From: 2-01-FULL-41-26 sp964587505
GTDB lineage: Bacteria > Patescibacteriota > Minisyncoccia > 2-02-FULL-40-12 > GWA2-44-9
Direction of reading: 5' to 3'
NCBI GenBank assembly: GCA_964587505.1
Contig: CAZPLD010000007.1
Coordinates: forward strand, 1-24,962
DNA length: 24,962 bases
The notes below the pieces were generated by a model. The model did no database searches, was not told where the DNA came from, and saw only the letters and a program-made list of their open reading frames with translations. Position numbers and translations under genes: made by a program. Shown piece by piece: positions 13,102-20,607 of this stretch (the stretch's first letter is position 1; each line of letters opens with the position of its first letter).

Positions 13102-14463
13102 TTATTTAATAAGTTTAAATCGTGATTGAAAAAATCTTAACACTTTTGGTTCGTATACCATCTTCAGGCCCTTTATAAATTTCCTGCGGCGATAGACATT
13201 TTTTAATCCTTCAACGACAACATCAAGGTGTTCGCGGGAATAAACACGGCGGGGCAGCGTCAAGCGCACAAGTTCAAGCCCGCCATATGGTTCTGTCCCA
13301 TGTTGTCCGGATACAATACCCCTTTCCATGCTCCGGATTCCGCTCTCAACATATATTTCGGCTGCAAGGCGCTGGGCGGGAAACTGACTCTGCGGGACAT
13401 GAGGCAAAAATCGTTTAGCATCAATAAAAACCGCATGGGCGCCGACGGGCCGGACTATCGGGATGCCGTTCTTTTCCAACTGCTTACCGAGGTATTCTAC
13501 TTGGGAAACATAGTATGCCACCTCTTCATCGCGGGAGAACTCCTGAAGACCGATAGCAACCGCTTCCATGTCTCTTCCCGCCATTCCGCCGTAGGTATGC
13601 AGTCCTTCGTACGCGACGACCATTTCTTTTGCTTTGCGGAAAAACTCGGCATCATTCATGGCTAAAAAACCGCCGATATTCACAACTGCATCTTTTTTTG
13701 CCGACATTGTGCATCCGTCCGACAGCGCTGTTATTTTTCTTGTTATCTGCCTGACTGTTTTGTTCCGATATCCCGGTTCATTCCTTTGGATAAAATATGC
13801 GTTTTCAAATATCCTTGTAACGTCAAGATAAAGCGGGATATTGTGTTTTTTTGAAATTTTCCGCACCTCGCGCAAATTGCGGAGCGAGAACGGCTGGCCT
13901 CCCGCCATATTGACCGAGGCTTCGATGCTTAAATACGCAATTTGCCCTGCCCCCTTTTTATTTATAAAAGCGGTTAATTTTTTAGTATCAACATTTCCCT
14001 TAAATTTAAACCTGCTTTGGGGGTCGTATGCTTCAGAAACCACAAAATCGGTCCAGATACCGCCGGCAAATTCCTGGTGCATGCGCCTAGTTGTAAAATA
14101 CATATTATTCGGCACATATTGCCCCTTTTTGATGCAAAGCTGGGACATAATATGCTCGGCCGCCCTGCCTTGGTGAGTGGGAACTATAAATTTATATCCG
14201 AATATTTTTCGGACAGCAGATTCGAGATGATAAAAATTCTTTGACCCCGCATAGGCCTCGTCTCCAAGTTCTAACCCGGCTTTTTGCCGGTCAGATTGGG
14301 CCGATGTTCCCGAATCGGTAAGCAGATCAATATATACTTCGTCTGACTTTAATAAAAACGTATTATATCCCGCCCTTTTTATGGCCTGTCTCCTTTGAGC
14401 GGTATCAAGCGAAACCCCCGGAGTATATTCAATAACCTTTGTTTTATATGGCGGTCTTAACAT
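13102..14463 (-). CDS. tpl: Tyrosine phenol-lyase (PLP-dependent beta-eliminating lyase)
   Basis: Cytoplasmic PLP enzyme splitting L-tyrosine into phenol, pyruvate and ammonia. 453 residues versus about 456 in Citrobacter TPL. Known functional residues fall at the same numbers: Y71 (GDEAY), R100 (HQGR), F123-T124 (MYFTT), N185, D214 and R217 (LDVTR), PLP lysine K257 (MSAKKD) and R381 (SMERG). The C-terminal FF pair is at 444-445, shifted by a short deletion after 385. R381 and the FF pair are what separate TPL from tryptophanase, which has VEIG and RHF there, so I reject tryptophanase although the families are close. The gene has a full promoter (TTGAAT-N17-TAGAAT) with the -10 only 6 nt from ATG, so the transcript is probably leaderless. 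A small unknown gene follows 8 nt later. Substrate confirmed only by residue match. Confidence 0.88.
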   Translation of the reverse strand: MLRPPYKTKVIEYTPGVSLDTAQRRQAIKRAGYNTFLLKSDEVYIDLLTDSGTSAQSDRQKAGLELGDEAYAGSKNFYHLESAVRKIFGYKFIVPTHQGRAAEHIMSQLCIKKGQYVPNNMYFTTRRMHQEFAGGIWTDFVVSEAYDPQSRFKFKGNVDTKKLTAFINKKGAGQIAYLSIEASVNMAGGQPFSLRNLREVRKISKKHNIPLYLDVTRIFENAYFIQRNEPGYRNKTVRQITRKITALSDGCTMSAKKDAVVNIGGFLAMNDAEFFRKAKEMVVAYEGLHTYGGMAGRDMEAVAIGLQEFSRDEEVAYYVSQVEYLGKQLEKNGIPIVRPVGAHAVFIDAKRFLPHVPQSQFPAQRLAAEIYVESGIRSMERGIVSGQHGTEPYGGLELVRLTLPRRVYSREHLDVVVEGLKNVYRRRKFIKGLKMVYEPKVLRFFQSRFKLIK

Positions 14464-14469
14464 AAAATA

Positions 14470-14498
14470 ATTCTACGTCTTTCTTTTGTTACATTCAA
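14470..14498 (-). promoter_or_regulatory. Promoter of tyrosine phenol-lyase (leaderless geometry)
   Basis: Minus-strand TTGAAT (14493-14498), 17-nt spacer, TAGAAT (14470-14475), 6 nt, ATG (14463). The best-supported leaderless promoter of the window because both hexamers and the spacing are good. Confidence 0.75.
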
Positions 14499-14505
14499 AT
14501 AATAT

Positions 14506-14529
14506 AAATCCCGCTTTCGGGCGGGATTT
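14506..14529. terminator. Terminator after the M3 peptidase gene
   Basis: Nine-pair stem AAATCCCGC/GCGGGATTT with a 6-nt loop, A/T-rich outside on both strands. It lies 10 nt past the peptidase stop and just before the tpl -35. Confidence 0.85.
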
Positions 14530-14538
14530 TTGTCATAA

Positions 14539-16356
14539 TTATTTAGCTTGCTTGTGCAGCCATTCTCCGTATTTCGAGGCCATGTCTTCAAAACTTAAGG
14601 AATTATCAGCAACCAATTCTTTTCCGTGAACCATTCTGATTTGGGCATTGAGTCCGACCGGACCGGTAAATTCAGGCACCGATTTTATCCTTTCTGCCCG
14701 TTCCTTGGCTCTGGCAAGATATTTTTCAATATCCATGGTCTCGTTTTCAAGAAATGCTTCCGGTGAAAGTTTTTTACCGGTAGCCAACCTGACAAATTCA
14801 GGAAACAATTTTGCCGAACCAAGTTTCCAGACTTCGGTCATTTCTCTTCCGACATTAAGATTATCTACGATATAGCCGTACTTGTCGTAAAAATATTGTC
14901 GCCACTGGTCAAGCGCCAATATCGCCAAGCCGTATGAATGATAGTAGGCAGAACTTTCCCAATCATAGATATGCGGCACGGAAAGGATCCATAAAGAATC
15001 TTCGCTGAAATCGGAATATTTGCGACTTACTTCTTTGGCAATTTCTACCACTTTCCCGGTGGTAAGATTCCGTTCTTCATATACTCTTTTTTCAAATTCA
15101 GAAACCATCATAATACTGTTCAAGGATAACGGCGATAACACCCTTACTTGTCTGGCTTTTCTTTCGAATAACTCAAATGGATAGGGCTTACCAGCTTTAT
15201 TTTTGGCGTATCTTGTCCGCCATTCAATACTGTCAAACATTGTGTCCAGAAACTGGCTGTGTGTTTCAGCCCACGCAACAGACGCCGGCGGCCACTCGGT
15301 ATTCAGACAAACGTCGGTTTGTTCGCTGCATAACCGGTCCGCAGCATGTCCGGCTTCGTGAAAGAGCGTATCGGCAGCAAGATGTCCAGAACCCGGTTGG
15401 TCATAAATAGCATTACAAGTAAAATTCGCCGCGCCGGGACTACGCTTACCGCTGTTGAAATTCACAATTATCGGATAATGGCAGAAACCATTGTTGTATT
15501 TGCCCTTTCTGTCCAGCAGATCAAGCTGGAGTTGTCCGCCTCGGTAATCAATACCAATAGCCGAGAACGACCTGCCCCACCTCAACAATGCTTCGTCAAA
15601 ACTAAAGTACGGATCTTCCTCAAGAGTAAAACTTCCGGTCATCATAAAACTAAAATTCCAAGGCTTTCTCAATCCGGGCCTTGATACTTCTAATTCTCTG
15701 ATTTTGGCCAAAGCATATTTAGTCTTTTCATAAATCTCCCCAAAAATATCAAATACCTCACCTTTGGCCATTCCTTCGCTGATACGAAGCTTATAGGCGT
15801 AAAAATCTTCATGGCCCAATGCTCTTGCAAACTGGTTGCGCATGGCAACCAATTCCACATATTCTTCAACCGCGTCCAAAGACATTGCTTCCAAAGCATC
15901 AAAGCATGCTTTTCTAATGAAGACATCGGGATTAGTTCTTATTGTCATTCGCATTTTACCCTTCGAAGCCGGCACAAATTCGCCCGTTTTCGGATCTTTG
16001 TAACCTTCTTTTCTCGTGGCAAACTTTTTAGCGACTTTTCCTTCAAGAGCAGATATTTTATCTCTCAAGGGGGTCAATTCGGGAGGCGTTTGGTATAGCT
16101 GAAAAAAGTTTTGCCAAATTTCGAGCCGTTTATGCTCGTCAACAGCAAGACCGGGAACAGACAATGCTTCTTTTACCAAGTTTAAATTTCCGGCGTCAGA
16201 CCGGAAAAGATCTCTTGCTTTTTCAGCTTTATTCATTGCTTCTTCCACCGAATGGTCGCCCATTTTGAAAAGCCAAAATAGCTCTTCGAATTTTTGGTGA
16301 AGATCAACGTAAAGTGAGTTCAGATTTTGGAGCAGTTCTTTAGCTTTTGAAGACAT
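14539..16356 (-). CDS. M3-family zinc metallopeptidase (oligoendopeptidase-like)
   Basis: 605 residues from the chosen start, cytoplasmic (no signal). Zinc site LFHEAGHAADRL with HEAGH at 333-337 and a third ligand in SVAWAETHSQFL (E364), the layout of M3 oligopeptidases. The C-terminal part includes YYHSYGLAILAL, matching the substrate-loop Tyr/His region of the family. The frame opens at 16371, but that ATG is part of ATGAGGAA; the GAGG then serves as SD about 9 nt before the ATG at 16356, which I prefer. It likely degrades short peptides for amino-acid supply. Preceded by a C39-like exported protein (37-nt gap), so probably one transcription unit ending at the hairpin at 14506-14529. Confidence 0.88.
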   Translation of the reverse strand: MSSKAKELLQNLNSLYVDLHQKFEELFWLFKMGDHSVEEAMNKAEKARDLFRSDAGNLNLVKEALSVPGLAVDEHKRLEIWQNFFQLYQTPPELTPLRDKISALEGKVAKKFATRKEGYKDPKTGEFVPASKGKMRMTIRTNPDVFIRKACFDALEAMSLDAVEEYVELVAMRNQFARALGHEDFYAYKLRISEGMAKGEVFDIFGEIYEKTKYALAKIRELEVSRPGLRKPWNFSFMMTGSFTLEEDPYFSFDEALLRWGRSFSAIGIDYRGGQLQLDLLDRKGKYNNGFCHYPIIVNFNSGKRSPGAANFTCNAIYDQPGSGHLAADTLFHEAGHAADRLCSEQTDVCLNTEWPPASVAWAETHSQFLDTMFDSIEWRTRYAKNKAGKPYPFELFERKARQVRVLSPLSLNSIMMVSEFEKRVYEERNLTTGKVVEIAKEVSRKYSDFSEDSLWILSVPHIYDWESSAYYHSYGLAILALDQWRQYFYDKYGYIVDNLNVGREMTEVWKLGSAKLFPEFVRLATGKKLSPEAFLENETMDIEKYLARAKERAERIKSVPEFTGPVGLNAQIRMVHGKELVADNSLSFEDMASKYGEWLHKQAK

Positions 16357-16393
16357 GGTATATTTCCTCATTCCAGTTTTGCAATAGGAACTT

Positions 16394-17191
16394 TTACTTA
16401 GGGCGGATCATGATCATCGCCTTGGTTATTGAGATAACGGTCTCAGCGTGGCCAGTCTTATAATCATAAATAGCATCCATTATGGTCTGGACGGAATAGC
16501 GGTATTGCTCTCCTCTCTTGGTGCCCGGGTCATTGGTAATGAATTCATCAGTGTTGGGGTCATATCCTCTTATCACCAGCATATGCCGGAGCGGTCCGGG
16601 TGGTTTATAGAAAGGATTGTTGAGTAATCTGCCGTTTGCCGGCACAACGACCAAGTTTCCTTTTATCAATTCTGTTTTTATGTCGTCGTCCGTAATTCCG
16701 TATTTTGCTTCGACATTATTATAACGGAAATAACCCTTATAGATCCTGTCTATGGTATCCTGAACGGAGGTGTCGTAAAAACTGCCATAATTCTTGGCTT
16801 CATAATCAGAAATGGCAATAATATCCTGTTCGGCTCCGGCCAAAGTCAGTTGTCTGCCTTGCACCCAGCTCATGGCCATTAATGCTGTTGCTTCCTCACA
16901 GCCGTCTTCCTGCCTCGGATCGGCCCAATTGGCCAGCGGCGCCTGGGGCGTAAACGGAACATTGCGTATCAGTATTAAACCTTCCGGTTCGGTTGTACTG
17001 GTCGGTTCGGGAGCTGGAGAAGATGTTTGTGAAGGACTCGTTGTAAAACCGGGAACCGGCGTAAATCCGGGCAGTGTTATTTCCGGAAGCGGAGTGTTAA
17101 CAGAAGAAATTATCTTTGTAATAACAAAATAGCCCGCTACAACCACGGTAACCGCAATACCCGCCGTCAGATATGCAGAAGATTTATTCAT
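16394..17191 (-). CDS. Exported C39-like (papain-fold) cysteine peptidase domain protein
   Basis: 265 residues. Signal anchor at about 8-27, then a Pro/Thr/Ser-rich linker (32-70), then a peptidase_C39_2-type domain: NVPFTPQAPLANW (78-90), catalytic Cys98 in DGCEEATALMAM, later a His in GPLRHMLVIRGYD and Asp in TNDPGTKRG. The Gln in TPQAP and the Cys-His-Asp set fit a papain-like fold. Cell-wall anchored or secreted peptidase, or an inactive binding module; substrate unknown. No SD; an extended -10 (TGt-TAAAAT) ends 6 nt before the ATG, suggesting a leaderless mRNA that continues into the M3 peptidase gene. Confidence 0.8.
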   Translation of the reverse strand: MNKSSAYLTAGIAVTVVVAGYFVITKIISSVNTPLPEITLPGFTPVPGFTTSPSQTSSPAPEPTSTTEPEGLILIRNVPFTPQAPLANWADPRQEDGCEEATALMAMSWVQGRQLTLAGAEQDIIAISDYEAKNYGSFYDTSVQDTIDRIYKGYFRYNNVEAKYGITDDDIKTELIKGNLVVVPANGRLLNNPFYKPPGPLRHMLVIRGYDPNTDEFITNDPGTKRGEQYRYSVQTIMDAIYDYKTGHAETVISITKAMIMIRPK

Positions 17192-17197
17192 GAGTAA

Positions 17198-17206
17198 ATT
17201 TTAACA
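17198..17206 (-). promoter_or_regulatory. Extended -10 promoter of the C39-like gene
   Basis: Minus-strand TGt-TAAAAT, 6 nt, ATG (17191). No good -35 at 17 nt, which the TGn extension can compensate for. It lies only 7 nt from the upstream helicase stop. Confidence 0.55.
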
Positions 17207-17209
17207 TGA

Positions 17210-18427
17210 CTACTCTAAAAATGTGAGGGCTTTGCCGCGTTTGTCCGCACGGCCGGTCCGGCCGATACGGTGGACATAATCGTCGTAGGTTGCCGGCAGG
17301 TCATAGTTGATGACATGGCTGACATCGGCAATATCAAGACCCCGGGCGGCAACGTCTGTCGCAACCAAAACTTGGACATAGCTATTCTTGAATAAATTAA
17401 GCGCTTTTTGACGTTGGGACTGGGTTTTGTTGCCGTGAATGGATTCGGACTTAAATCCACGCTGGGAAAGATTTCTTGAGAGGCGTTCTACGCCATGCTT
17501 TGTTCTTCCAAATATAAGCACCTTGCAGAATTCTGATTTTTTTACCAATAAATCACGGAGAACTTCCAGTTTGTCTTTGCCGTTCATGCGGACAATATCC
17601 TGCTCAACATTCTTTGCCGTATCTCTTGTTTTAACAGAAATCCTAACCGGCTGGCGGAGAAATTCATAAATAAGGTTGTCAATATCGCGTGAAAGTGTTG
17701 CAGAAAAGAAAAGCGTCTGTCTTTCTTTGGGCATTCCGGCCATCACAAAACGCATATCATTGATGAATCCCATATCAAGCATTCTGTCTGCTTCATCCAA
17801 AACTATTGTCTTGAATTCTGAAAGACGTATAAATCCATGTTCAATGTGGTCTTTCAAGCGTCCCGGCGTTCCGATTATGAAGTTGTATTGATTTCTTAAC
17901 TGCGATATCTGGCGGCCCATGCTGGCCCCTCCAACGCAACAGACTGAAAAAATTCTCATCCCACGGGTAAAGCCCTGCAATTCACTCTCTATCTGCAACG
18001 CAAGTTCACGAGTAGGAACAACGATCAAAACTTTTTCTCTGCGATTCAAAACCACCTTATTGATTAAGGGAATTAAAAACGCGGCGGTTTTGCCTGTTCC
18101 GGTGTTGGCAATTCCGACCACATCAGAACCGTTGAGGACATGGGCAATAGCTCTGTCTTGGATAGGGGTCGGAGTAATGTAACCCTTGGAAGCAATTGCT
18201 TTCTTTATTGTCGGTTCAACATTAAAATCCTGAAAATTATGTTCAGGAACGAAAACTTCCACCTCTTCAGTGATGACCGCTTTGTTTACGAAACGGGCCG
18301 GATTAATATACACGCCCTGATTCCTGCTGCGGCTGCCAAAACGCGAAGAGTTGCCACCTCTTTTGAATGCCGGTCTGCCGGAAGAACGTGTTTTGAATCC
18401 CCTATTACTAAAATTTCTTGTAACCAT
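17210..18427 (-). CDS. DEAD-box RNA helicase (RhlE/DeaD-like)
   Basis: ATP-dependent RNA helicase, 405 residues. Basic Arg/Gly/Ser-rich N-tail (1-45, RNA binding), then Q motif ITPTPIQ (84-90), Walker A ANTGTGKT (107-114), PTRELALQ, TPGRL, VLDEADRMLD, FSATL, VATDVAARGLD and HRIGRTGRA. It stops soon after motif VI (GKALTFLE), so it lacks the usual C-terminal extension, and the basic tail sits at the front instead. Likely roles are ribosome assembly or cold-type RNA unwinding. A strong promoter (18572-18600) lies about 140 nt upstream, leaving a structured leader with two hairpins, which recalls the long leaders of cold-shock helicase genes. No SD is visible before the ATG. Confidence 0.92.
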   Translation of the reverse strand: MVTRNFSNRGFKTRSSGRPAFKRGGNSSRFGSRSRNQGVYINPARFVNKAVITEEVEVFVPEHNFQDFNVEPTIKKAIASKGYITPTPIQDRAIAHVLNGSDVVGIANTGTGKTAAFLIPLINKVVLNRREKVLIVVPTRELALQIESELQGFTRGMRIFSVCCVGGASMGRQISQLRNQYNFIIGTPGRLKDHIEHGFIRLSEFKTIVLDEADRMLDMGFINDMRFVMAGMPKERQTLFFSATLSRDIDNLIYEFLRQPVRISVKTRDTAKNVEQDIVRMNGKDKLEVLRDLLVKKSEFCKVLIFGRTKHGVERLSRNLSQRGFKSESIHGNKTQSQRQKALNLFKNSYVQVLVATDVAARGLDIADVSHVINYDLPATYDDYVHRIGRTGRADKRGKALTFLE

Positions 18428-18486
18428 AATTAAAATTGGGACTATTTTGTCTCGTGAGTTTTTAGAAAAAGTTTAACTTGTGGACT

Positions 18487-18541
18487 AACGACCTTGAAGG
18501 TCGTTATGTTGATAACTTTGCCGTAGAGTATAAATACTCTA
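18487..18541 (-). promoter_or_regulatory. Two-hairpin 5' leader of the helicase gene
   Basis: Within the about 140-nt leader lie two near-perfect inverted repeats: AACGACCTT/AAGGTCGTT (18487-18505) and TAGAGTAT/ATACTCTA (18524-18541). Neither is followed by a U-run that would make it a terminator. They may control mRNA stability or translation, or let the helicase act on its own leader; the function is inferred. Confidence 0.5.
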
Positions 18542-18571
18542 TAAAACCCGAAGAGATTTAGTTATATATAC

Positions 18572-18600
18572 AGTATATATTAAAATTGGATTTCTGTCAA
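18572..18600 (-). promoter_or_regulatory. Promoter of the DEAD-box helicase gene
   Basis: Minus-strand TTGACA (18595-18600), 17-nt spacer, TATACT (18572-18577): consensus -35 and near-consensus -10. Start of transcription near 18565. Confidence 0.8.
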
Positions 18601-18608
18601 CTTTAGAC

Positions 18609-18780
18609 AAGCTCCGGAACTAGCCACCTTCAGACCCGCCTCCGGACTCCCTGCGAGAGTCCTCGGCTATGTGAGCCACAGCTTTTGTTCGGCAGTCCAA
18701 GAAATATTATACCGCCTCAACCCTGCCAAAAGTTGGGTCTCAAATGTCTTCAGGTGGCTGGGTTCCTGCGCTTTATTTTT
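18609..18780 (+). ncRNA. Putative structured non-coding RNA, family not recognised
   Basis: GC-rich island in an A/T-rich 430-base intergenic stretch, with nested pairing: AAGC/GCTT (18609-12 with 18770-73), GGAAC/GTTCC (18616-20 with 18762-66), AGCCACCT/AGGTGGCT (18622-29 with 18752-59), AGACCC/GGGTCT (18632-37 with 18735-40), two hairpins GGACTC/GAGTCC (18644-62) and GGCT/AGCC (18665-77), then AGCTTTT/AAAAGTT (18680-86 with 18728-34) and GGCAG/CTGCC (18691-95 with 18723-27) closing a 27-nt loop. The plus strand is preferred because the closing stem is followed by a T-rich tail (18772-18787). I find no tmRNA, RNase P or SRP signature; a 6S-like RNA is possible. No convincing plus-strand promoter was found. 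Confidence 0.6.
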
Positions 18781-18791
18781 GCTATTTTATG

Positions 18792-18825
18792 TTGTTTTGA
18801 CAAAACAATAATCTTAATTTAATAT
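18792..18825 (+). promoter_or_regulatory. Promoter with palindromic -35 region for the 160-residue protein gene
   Basis: TTGACA (18797-18802), 17-nt spacer, TAATAT (18820-18825). The -35 is embedded in a perfect inverted repeat TTGTTTTG-A-CAAAACAA (18792-18808), a possible operator for a dimeric repressor. The leader is about 30 nt and carries GGAGG. Confidence 0.75.
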
Positions 18826-18860
18826 ATTTCACAGAACATTGAATATCCGGAGGAAATGTA

Positions 18861-19343
18861 ATGGAATGGATTTACCTCTATGTGGTGAGCTCCGTTCTGT
18901 TTTATTGGGCAATGTATTCTAATGCCGTTGATTTTAACTTCAGAATTGACGATTCCAAAGTTGATAGCAGTAATGTTTGGAGATTTTTAATAACTTCTAA
19001 TCGTGAAACTTGGAGATTGTGGTCGTTGGATTTTTTGAAAATCCACTGTCCTTGGGATAAGGAAACAAGTGTTAAATACAGAGTTCAGGAAGTCCACCGA
19101 TTGCTGAACGAATGTGGCATGAAACACGAAAAGGGCTGGACTGCCGAAGATTGCCACAACCAAGAAAAACATAAACAGATTGCTCAAAACTGCTTCTGTT
19201 ATAGGACAACTTTCTGGGTAAAAGGGCTTCTGGATATTTTTGTAGTTTCACCGATTAGAATGGGGTTAATTGTGATTGTTGCTCTGGTCGCAATCATAGT
19301 TCTGCCATTCATCGGACTTTATAGATTTGTTTTTTCAAGATAA
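18861..19343 (+). CDS. Stand-alone membrane protein of unknown function
   Basis: 160 residues, no family recognised. Hydrophobic N-terminus (about 3-20), a long hydrophilic middle with scattered W, H and five Cys (CPW about 59, NECG, EDCHNQ, NCFCY), and a strong helix near the C-terminus (about 133-156). If both ends span the membrane, the Cys/His-rich middle lies on one face. The only plus-strand gene besides nadA. It has a full promoter, a 17-nt spacer, SD GGAGG about 8 nt before the ATG and its own terminator, unlike the leaderless neighbours. Many codons in this gene are A/T-ending, which hints at a different history, though I cannot measure this. Well supported as a gene, function unknown. 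Confidence 0.75.
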   Translation: MEWIYLYVVSSVLFYWAMYSNAVDFNFRIDDSKVDSSNVWRFLITSNRETWRLWSLDFLKIHCPWDKETSVKYRVQEVHRLLNECGMKHEKGWTAEDCHNQEKHKQIAQNCFCYRTTFWVKGLLDIFVVSPIRMGLIVIVALVAIIVLPFIGLYRFVFSR

Positions 19344-19368
19344 ATGGGCTAAATGCCCATTTTGTTTT
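19342..19368 (+). terminator. Intrinsic terminator overlapping the stop codon
   Basis: Stem AAATGGGC/GCCCATTT (19342-19349 with 19355-19362), 5-nt loop, tail TGTTTT. The TAA stop at 19341-19343 is part of the stem's start. Confidence 0.85.
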
Positions 19369-19428
19369 AGAAAGATTCTAAGCAGTCATGCATAGAGGTT
19401 ACGTAAGCTGTTCAGATAAGATGAAGTG

Positions 19429-19821
19429 TCATTCCGTAGTTTTTCCGTCGAAATGTTCTTTGTTGGCTTCGGCAATCTCTTTGGTGGCGTGAATAGTGCC
19501 GTCTTTATGATTGGGCGGAGAATAGACGGTGTAGAGTTTCATTTTTTCTGTTTGGGAGGTATTGATGATGTTGTGTTTAGTTCCAGCGGGGACCACGACG
19601 GCAAAGCCGCTGGCCAGTTCATACTCCTTATCATTCAAAACCGCTTTCCCTTGTCCGGATTCCACTCTGATAAATTGGTCTAATTGGTGAATCTCTTCGC
19701 CTATTTCTTCTTTGGGAAGCAAAGACATCACTACTAGCTGGCTGTTCTTGGCAGTATACAAAACTTTCCTGAAATTTTTATTTAATAAAGACTCTTGTTC
19801 GATATTTATTACATATCCCAT
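19429..19821 (-). CDS. Single-domain cupin protein
   Basis: 130 residues from ATG 19821. Cupin motif 1 is seen as EIHQLDQFIRVESGQG (about 43-58) and motif 2 as VVPAGTKHNIINTS (about 76-89). The first His, the Gln/Glu region and the second His provide a metal site as in small cupins. Typical roles are sugar or small-molecule binding or dioxygenase-like chemistry; no substrate can be read. The frame runs upstream to 19866, but that part overlaps the end of the SDR gene; the ATG lies 4 nt after the SDR stop (TAA 19826-19828), which argues for coupled translation. Ends in TGA. Confidence 0.8.
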   Translation of the reverse strand: MGYVINIEQESLLNKNFRKVLYTAKNSQLVVMSLLPKEEIGEEIHQLDQFIRVESGQGKAVLNDKEYELASGFAVVVPAGTKHNIINTSQTEKMKLYTVYSPPNHKDGTIHATKEIAEANKEHFDGKTTE

Positions 19822-19825
19822 AGTT

Positions 19826-20593
19826 TTATGCCGCGAGCCAGCCGCCATCCACATAAAAAGTGGCACCGGTTACATAACTTGATTCTTCCGATGCCAAAAA
19901 CACAACCATCGCCGATACTTCTTCGGGTTTGCCTATGCGCTTTAACGGGACTCTCTGTATTATTTCTTCCATAGTTTCTTTTGCCAATTCTTTGCCCAGT
20001 TCGCGGACCATAGGCGTATCAATAGCTCCCGGCGCAATAGCATTAACGTTAATGCCGAGTTCTGCCCACTCAGCAGCCAATGTCTCGGTCATGCCGATTA
20101 TTCCTCCTTTTGAAGCGGCATAGTGGGCCGCGCCGGAAAAACCAATGCCAGTTCCCCCTGAAGCAATAGAAGAAATGTTAATAATTCTGCCCCATTTATT
20201 TTTGATCATTTCCTTAGCCGCTCTTTGCGCGCAAAAGAATTCACCCTTGAGGTTTATGTCTGTCATTTTGTCCCATTCTTCTTCTGTAATTTCCAATGCC
20301 GGTTTAGGAACATAAATGCCGGCATTATTAACAAGGATATCCAACCGGCCGTATTTTTTTATAACTTCGTCAAAAACTTGGTCAATCTCGGCTTTGTTTG
20401 CAACATCCATCCCAAAGCATAATGCCTTGCCGTCTTTTGAAACTATCTCGTCAACAACTTCCTGACACCCCTCAATTGTTCTGTTGGTCACTACCACCTT
20501 CGCTCCTTGTCCTGCCAAAACTAAAGCATGAGACCTGCCCATTCCCTGGCGCGCACCGGTAACCAACGCAATTTTATCTTTAAGTTCAAACAT
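19826..20593 (-). CDS. Short-chain dehydrogenase/reductase (FabG-like SDR)
   Basis: NAD(P)H-dependent oxidoreductase of 255 residues, classical SDR length. Seen: TGARQGMGRSHALVLAGQG (cofactor-binding TGxxxGxG near 12-20), NNAG near 89, a catalytic ISSIASG serine strand, YAASKGG (YxxxK), and the C-terminal VTGATFYVDGGWLAA typical of FabG-like enzymes. Start ATG 20593 gives the expected N-terminus MFELKDKIALVTG; the frame is open further upstream but that part lies inside the neighbouring membrane-protein gene. TATACT lies 8 nt before the ATG and there is no SD. Substrate is not predictable; 3-oxoacyl reductase is only the nearest family name. Confidence 0.88.
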   Translation of the reverse strand: MFELKDKIALVTGARQGMGRSHALVLAGQGAKVVVTNRTIEGCQEVVDEIVSKDGKALCFGMDVANKAEIDQVFDEVIKKYGRLDILVNNAGIYVPKPALEITEEEWDKMTDINLKGEFFCAQRAAKEMIKNKWGRIINISSIASGGTGIGFSGAAHYAASKGGIIGMTETLAAEWAELGINVNAIAPGAIDTPMVRELGKELAKETMEEIIQRVPLKRIGKPEEVSAMVVFLASEESSYVTGATFYVDGGWLAA

Positions 20594-20607
20594 GTGTTTA
20601 AAGTATA

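Noticed and set aside
13102..14463. Tryptophanase (TnaA)
   Set aside because: The family is shared, but Arg381 in SMERG and the C-terminal RFF pair are the tyrosine phenol-lyase form; tryptophanase has VEIG and RHF there.
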